From Cyclina sinensis (taxonomy: Eukaryota > Mollusca > Bivalvia > Venerida > Veneridae): a DNA stretch of 64,000 nucleotides. The DNA lies in contig JAAONU010000001.1 of the NCBI GenBank assembly GCA_012932295.1, positions 50,565,134-50,629,133 of the forward strand, in the 5' to 3' direction. The notes under the pieces were generated by a model. The model made no database searches. It had not been told where the DNA came from and saw nothing but the letters and a program-made list of their open reading frames with translations. This document shows, in pieces, positions 62,301 through 64,000 of the stretch. Made by a program: the position numbers and the translations under genes. Each line of letters starts with the position of its first letter. Within the stretch, counting starts at the first letter, position 1.

Positions 62301-62473
62301 GAGTTTAATATACCGGCACAATTCAAACATCTAAAAGTTGCATATTAATGATGATACATATTTATACATAGAAATTCTCCACTTCAAAAAAGTAAAAGGA
62401 CTCAAGCTTCAGTACATACCTATATGACAAGCCCCTTTAACATATATTGAGCAGAAACAGGCGCCATCCTTAC
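59378..62473. other. Upstream of member D and intergenic, no gene recognised
   Basis: It should contain the promoter of member D; no clear core element is visible. Around 61150-61400 there are repeat-like phrases (ttctgtcagtccag, aagttcatgaaacttggt) of the CCGT-repeat style. The frame 59959-60207 is not supported. Confidence 0.45.
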
Positions 62474-62580
62474 TTCCATAAACCTTGTGAAATGTTTGCT
62501 GGACTGCACTTTTATGTCTGTGCGGTCACGTGGTTCCCCACACTGGTACAAGTCATACACTTTAACAAGTCTTCCATATC
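62474..62580 (-). CDS. Candidate internal exon, function unknown
   Basis: On the minus strand, acceptor CTTTCTGCAG and donor GAA/GTAAGG bound 107 nt that are open as 2 nt plus 35 codons (YGRLVKVYDLYQCGEPRDR, then TDIKVQSSKHFTRFME). The peptide looks protein-like, but I cannot assign a family. An alternative frame is open for only 22 codons. Confidence 0.35.
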
Positions 62581-63968
62581 CTGCAGAAAGCCCGTTAGTT
62601 TAAATATTTACCATCCTTAAACAGATCACGGTCTATAGTGACCAACGGTACGACTTTACTGGCATGACTTGACAGAAGATTGCATGCAAATAAAGTGTAG
62701 AATTCAAACACACAATTAATAAATTAAATGCTAAATAGACAGTTTTTAGTGGTATAAAGAGACGTTTCGCTCTGTCCTTTTGGTGTTCTACATCGTTTAA
62801 ACTCTACTAACAAACTTGTATATTCAACTGACATATTAGATGAATATCGATCTAAACAACTGTTACGCTAAGAGAAAACTATTAATCTAAAAACTTGCAA
62901 AATATCCAACGTACCCTTTATATGAACTACATGTACTGTATATAAGGCATATTTTGAAATACACTCTGATTTTACTTCAATGATGTATTTTGCCATACCT
63001 TTGTGATATTATTCCTTTAAAAGCCTGTGACAAAATATACCTTGTAAAGTATACGATATGTAAAACTTGTTTAGCTATTTTCCTTTTAACACAGGCCAAT
63101 ATGTGTGAGTGTGTGTACCTTGACTGCACAGTTTGTGTTTATGTCATACTAAGGCCAACAATACAACTCTATGTCATACTTAGGCCAACAACGATCATGT
63201 GGTTTTACATCTCTTTCAAGATTTAACGTTTTAAATCGAAGGAGAAATACTGTAAAATAGATGTTTTTGTTGCATATCTTTTCGACTCTGTAACATGTTG
63301 ACCGGACATAACGTAATTGCTAAACTGTTATTAAAGGTGTATCTATAAATGCATTAATCGCGTACGTATGCATTTTCCTAACTGATTTAGCAACGTGAAA
63401 ACGAAGATATATTTATTTAGACTATTTCTTTCGGACATTTCTTTATTTTGTCTTCAAATATGGTTTACGGTTTTCAAAGAGGTCTTAAGCTGCCAATGAT
63501 ATTTCATTGGCACTTGAAAGATATTCTTTAATTCATGCGTAATAACGTACTTTCAAATTTTTATCCATAAATTTTGCCAAGTTATGTAAGTGAACTGAGG
63601 TATGTGAACGTTGGCCACACTCGTATTCAAATTATAAATTATTGATTCCTTTTAAAATATTGCGTTTTCTCTTTAAGGAATTAAGACTTGTGTAAAGGGG
63701 GAAAAAAGTTGTTATATGAAGTTTCTGAAGTTTTTTCCCTAAATCATCTGAATTGTCAATCACGGTACAATCATATTTCATTTTCCGACAGTTACAGCCC
63801 AAACAGTTCTTACATACAATAAGAAGAAGAATGCAAGTTACATGACGATAAGGAGTATCAGGAGTTCCTATTTAGTTTAATCTCACAAAGTTGTAGTCAA
63901 AAAGTTTTTGGGTTAAGTAGTTTATGCCAGGTAGAAGTAAAAAAAAAGTTTGTTTAAGAGTTACTTAC
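62581..63968. other. Probable intron or intergenic stretch, small duplication at 63140-63192
   Basis: 'tatgtcatactaaggccaac' at 63140 recurs as 'tatgtcatacttaggccaac' at 63170 (30-bp period). The frame 62990-63226 spans it and is not supported. Confidence 0.4.
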
Positions 63969-64000
63969 CTGGCCAGACAGAAATTCAAACAGTTTTAGAT
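63969..64000 (-). CDS. Candidate exon 3' edge at the window end
   Basis: On the minus strand the last bases read CTA..GGCCAG followed by a perfect donor GTAAGT. Only one frame is open (LKLFEFLSGQ), ending in phase 0. That phase does not fit the preferred frame of the exon at 62474, so the two may not be adjacent in one transcript. Confidence 0.3.

Overview
The window is AT-rich, intron-containing eukaryotic DNA, most likely from a bivalve mollusc. This is inferred from tRNA-derived SINEs, CCGT-core and 'aggtcaaggtcac' repeat blocks, L1-like LINE debris, and short exons of EGF-receptor and Ly6-type genes. Species cannot be assigned from sequence alone. There are no bacterial-style operons, no CRISPR array and no canonical tRNA or rRNA gene. 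Coding density is low; most of the window is intergenic or intronic and filled with repeats.

Left part (1-10.7 kb). The window opens inside a + strand gene. Its last five exons (3-2889) join in perfect phase to give a Cys-containing ectodomain end, one membrane span and a tail with about 2.5 copies of a 34-residue tyrosine-motif repeat. Two minus-strand L1-like LINE fragments follow (about 6.3-4.15 kb and 9.45-6.56 kb). The second is split by an 852-bp hAT-like element with an exact 8-bp target duplication. A 1.2-kb repeat (9.49-10.69 kb) has a second copy at 40.2-42.0 kb.

Middle (10.7-27 kb). This is mostly non-coding: a tyrosine-recombinase fragment (11.68-12.23 kb), a foldback repeat (14.0-14.46 kb), a large low-complexity repeat block (15-17.1 kb), a C76/OTU-like cysteine-protease ORF (19.44 kb), a 26-bp minisatellite (23.6-24.0 kb), a 213-bp inverted-repeat element (24.34 kb) and a tandemly duplicated SINE-bearing unit (26.27-26.77 kb).

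27-35.4 kb. A decayed paralogue of the first gene. It has EGF and calcium-binding EGF exons, then the same five terminal exons, with stops, one-base deletions and a lost splice donor. A Ty3-like gag-pol fragment lies in one intron. The two copies share order and orientation and lie about 33 kb apart, which suggests a tandem or segmental duplication.

37-39.3 kb. A complete three-exon minus-strand gene encodes a small secreted, probably GPI-anchored Ly6/quiver-like protein. From 40 to 49 kb there are repeats and several SINEs.

50-59.4 kb. This is the most interesting region. Four single-coding-exon genes (50022 +, 53236 +, 54313 +, 59377 -) encode paralogous small proteins, each with a two-helix membrane hairpin of common pattern (G...LG.GS...G.....DL.ILG.IF..GG....RCRP) but unrelated N- and C-termini. 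The termini carry tyrosine, NPxY, proline-rich or acidic signals. I recognise no named family. The last 4.6 kb hold only two candidate minus-strand exons.
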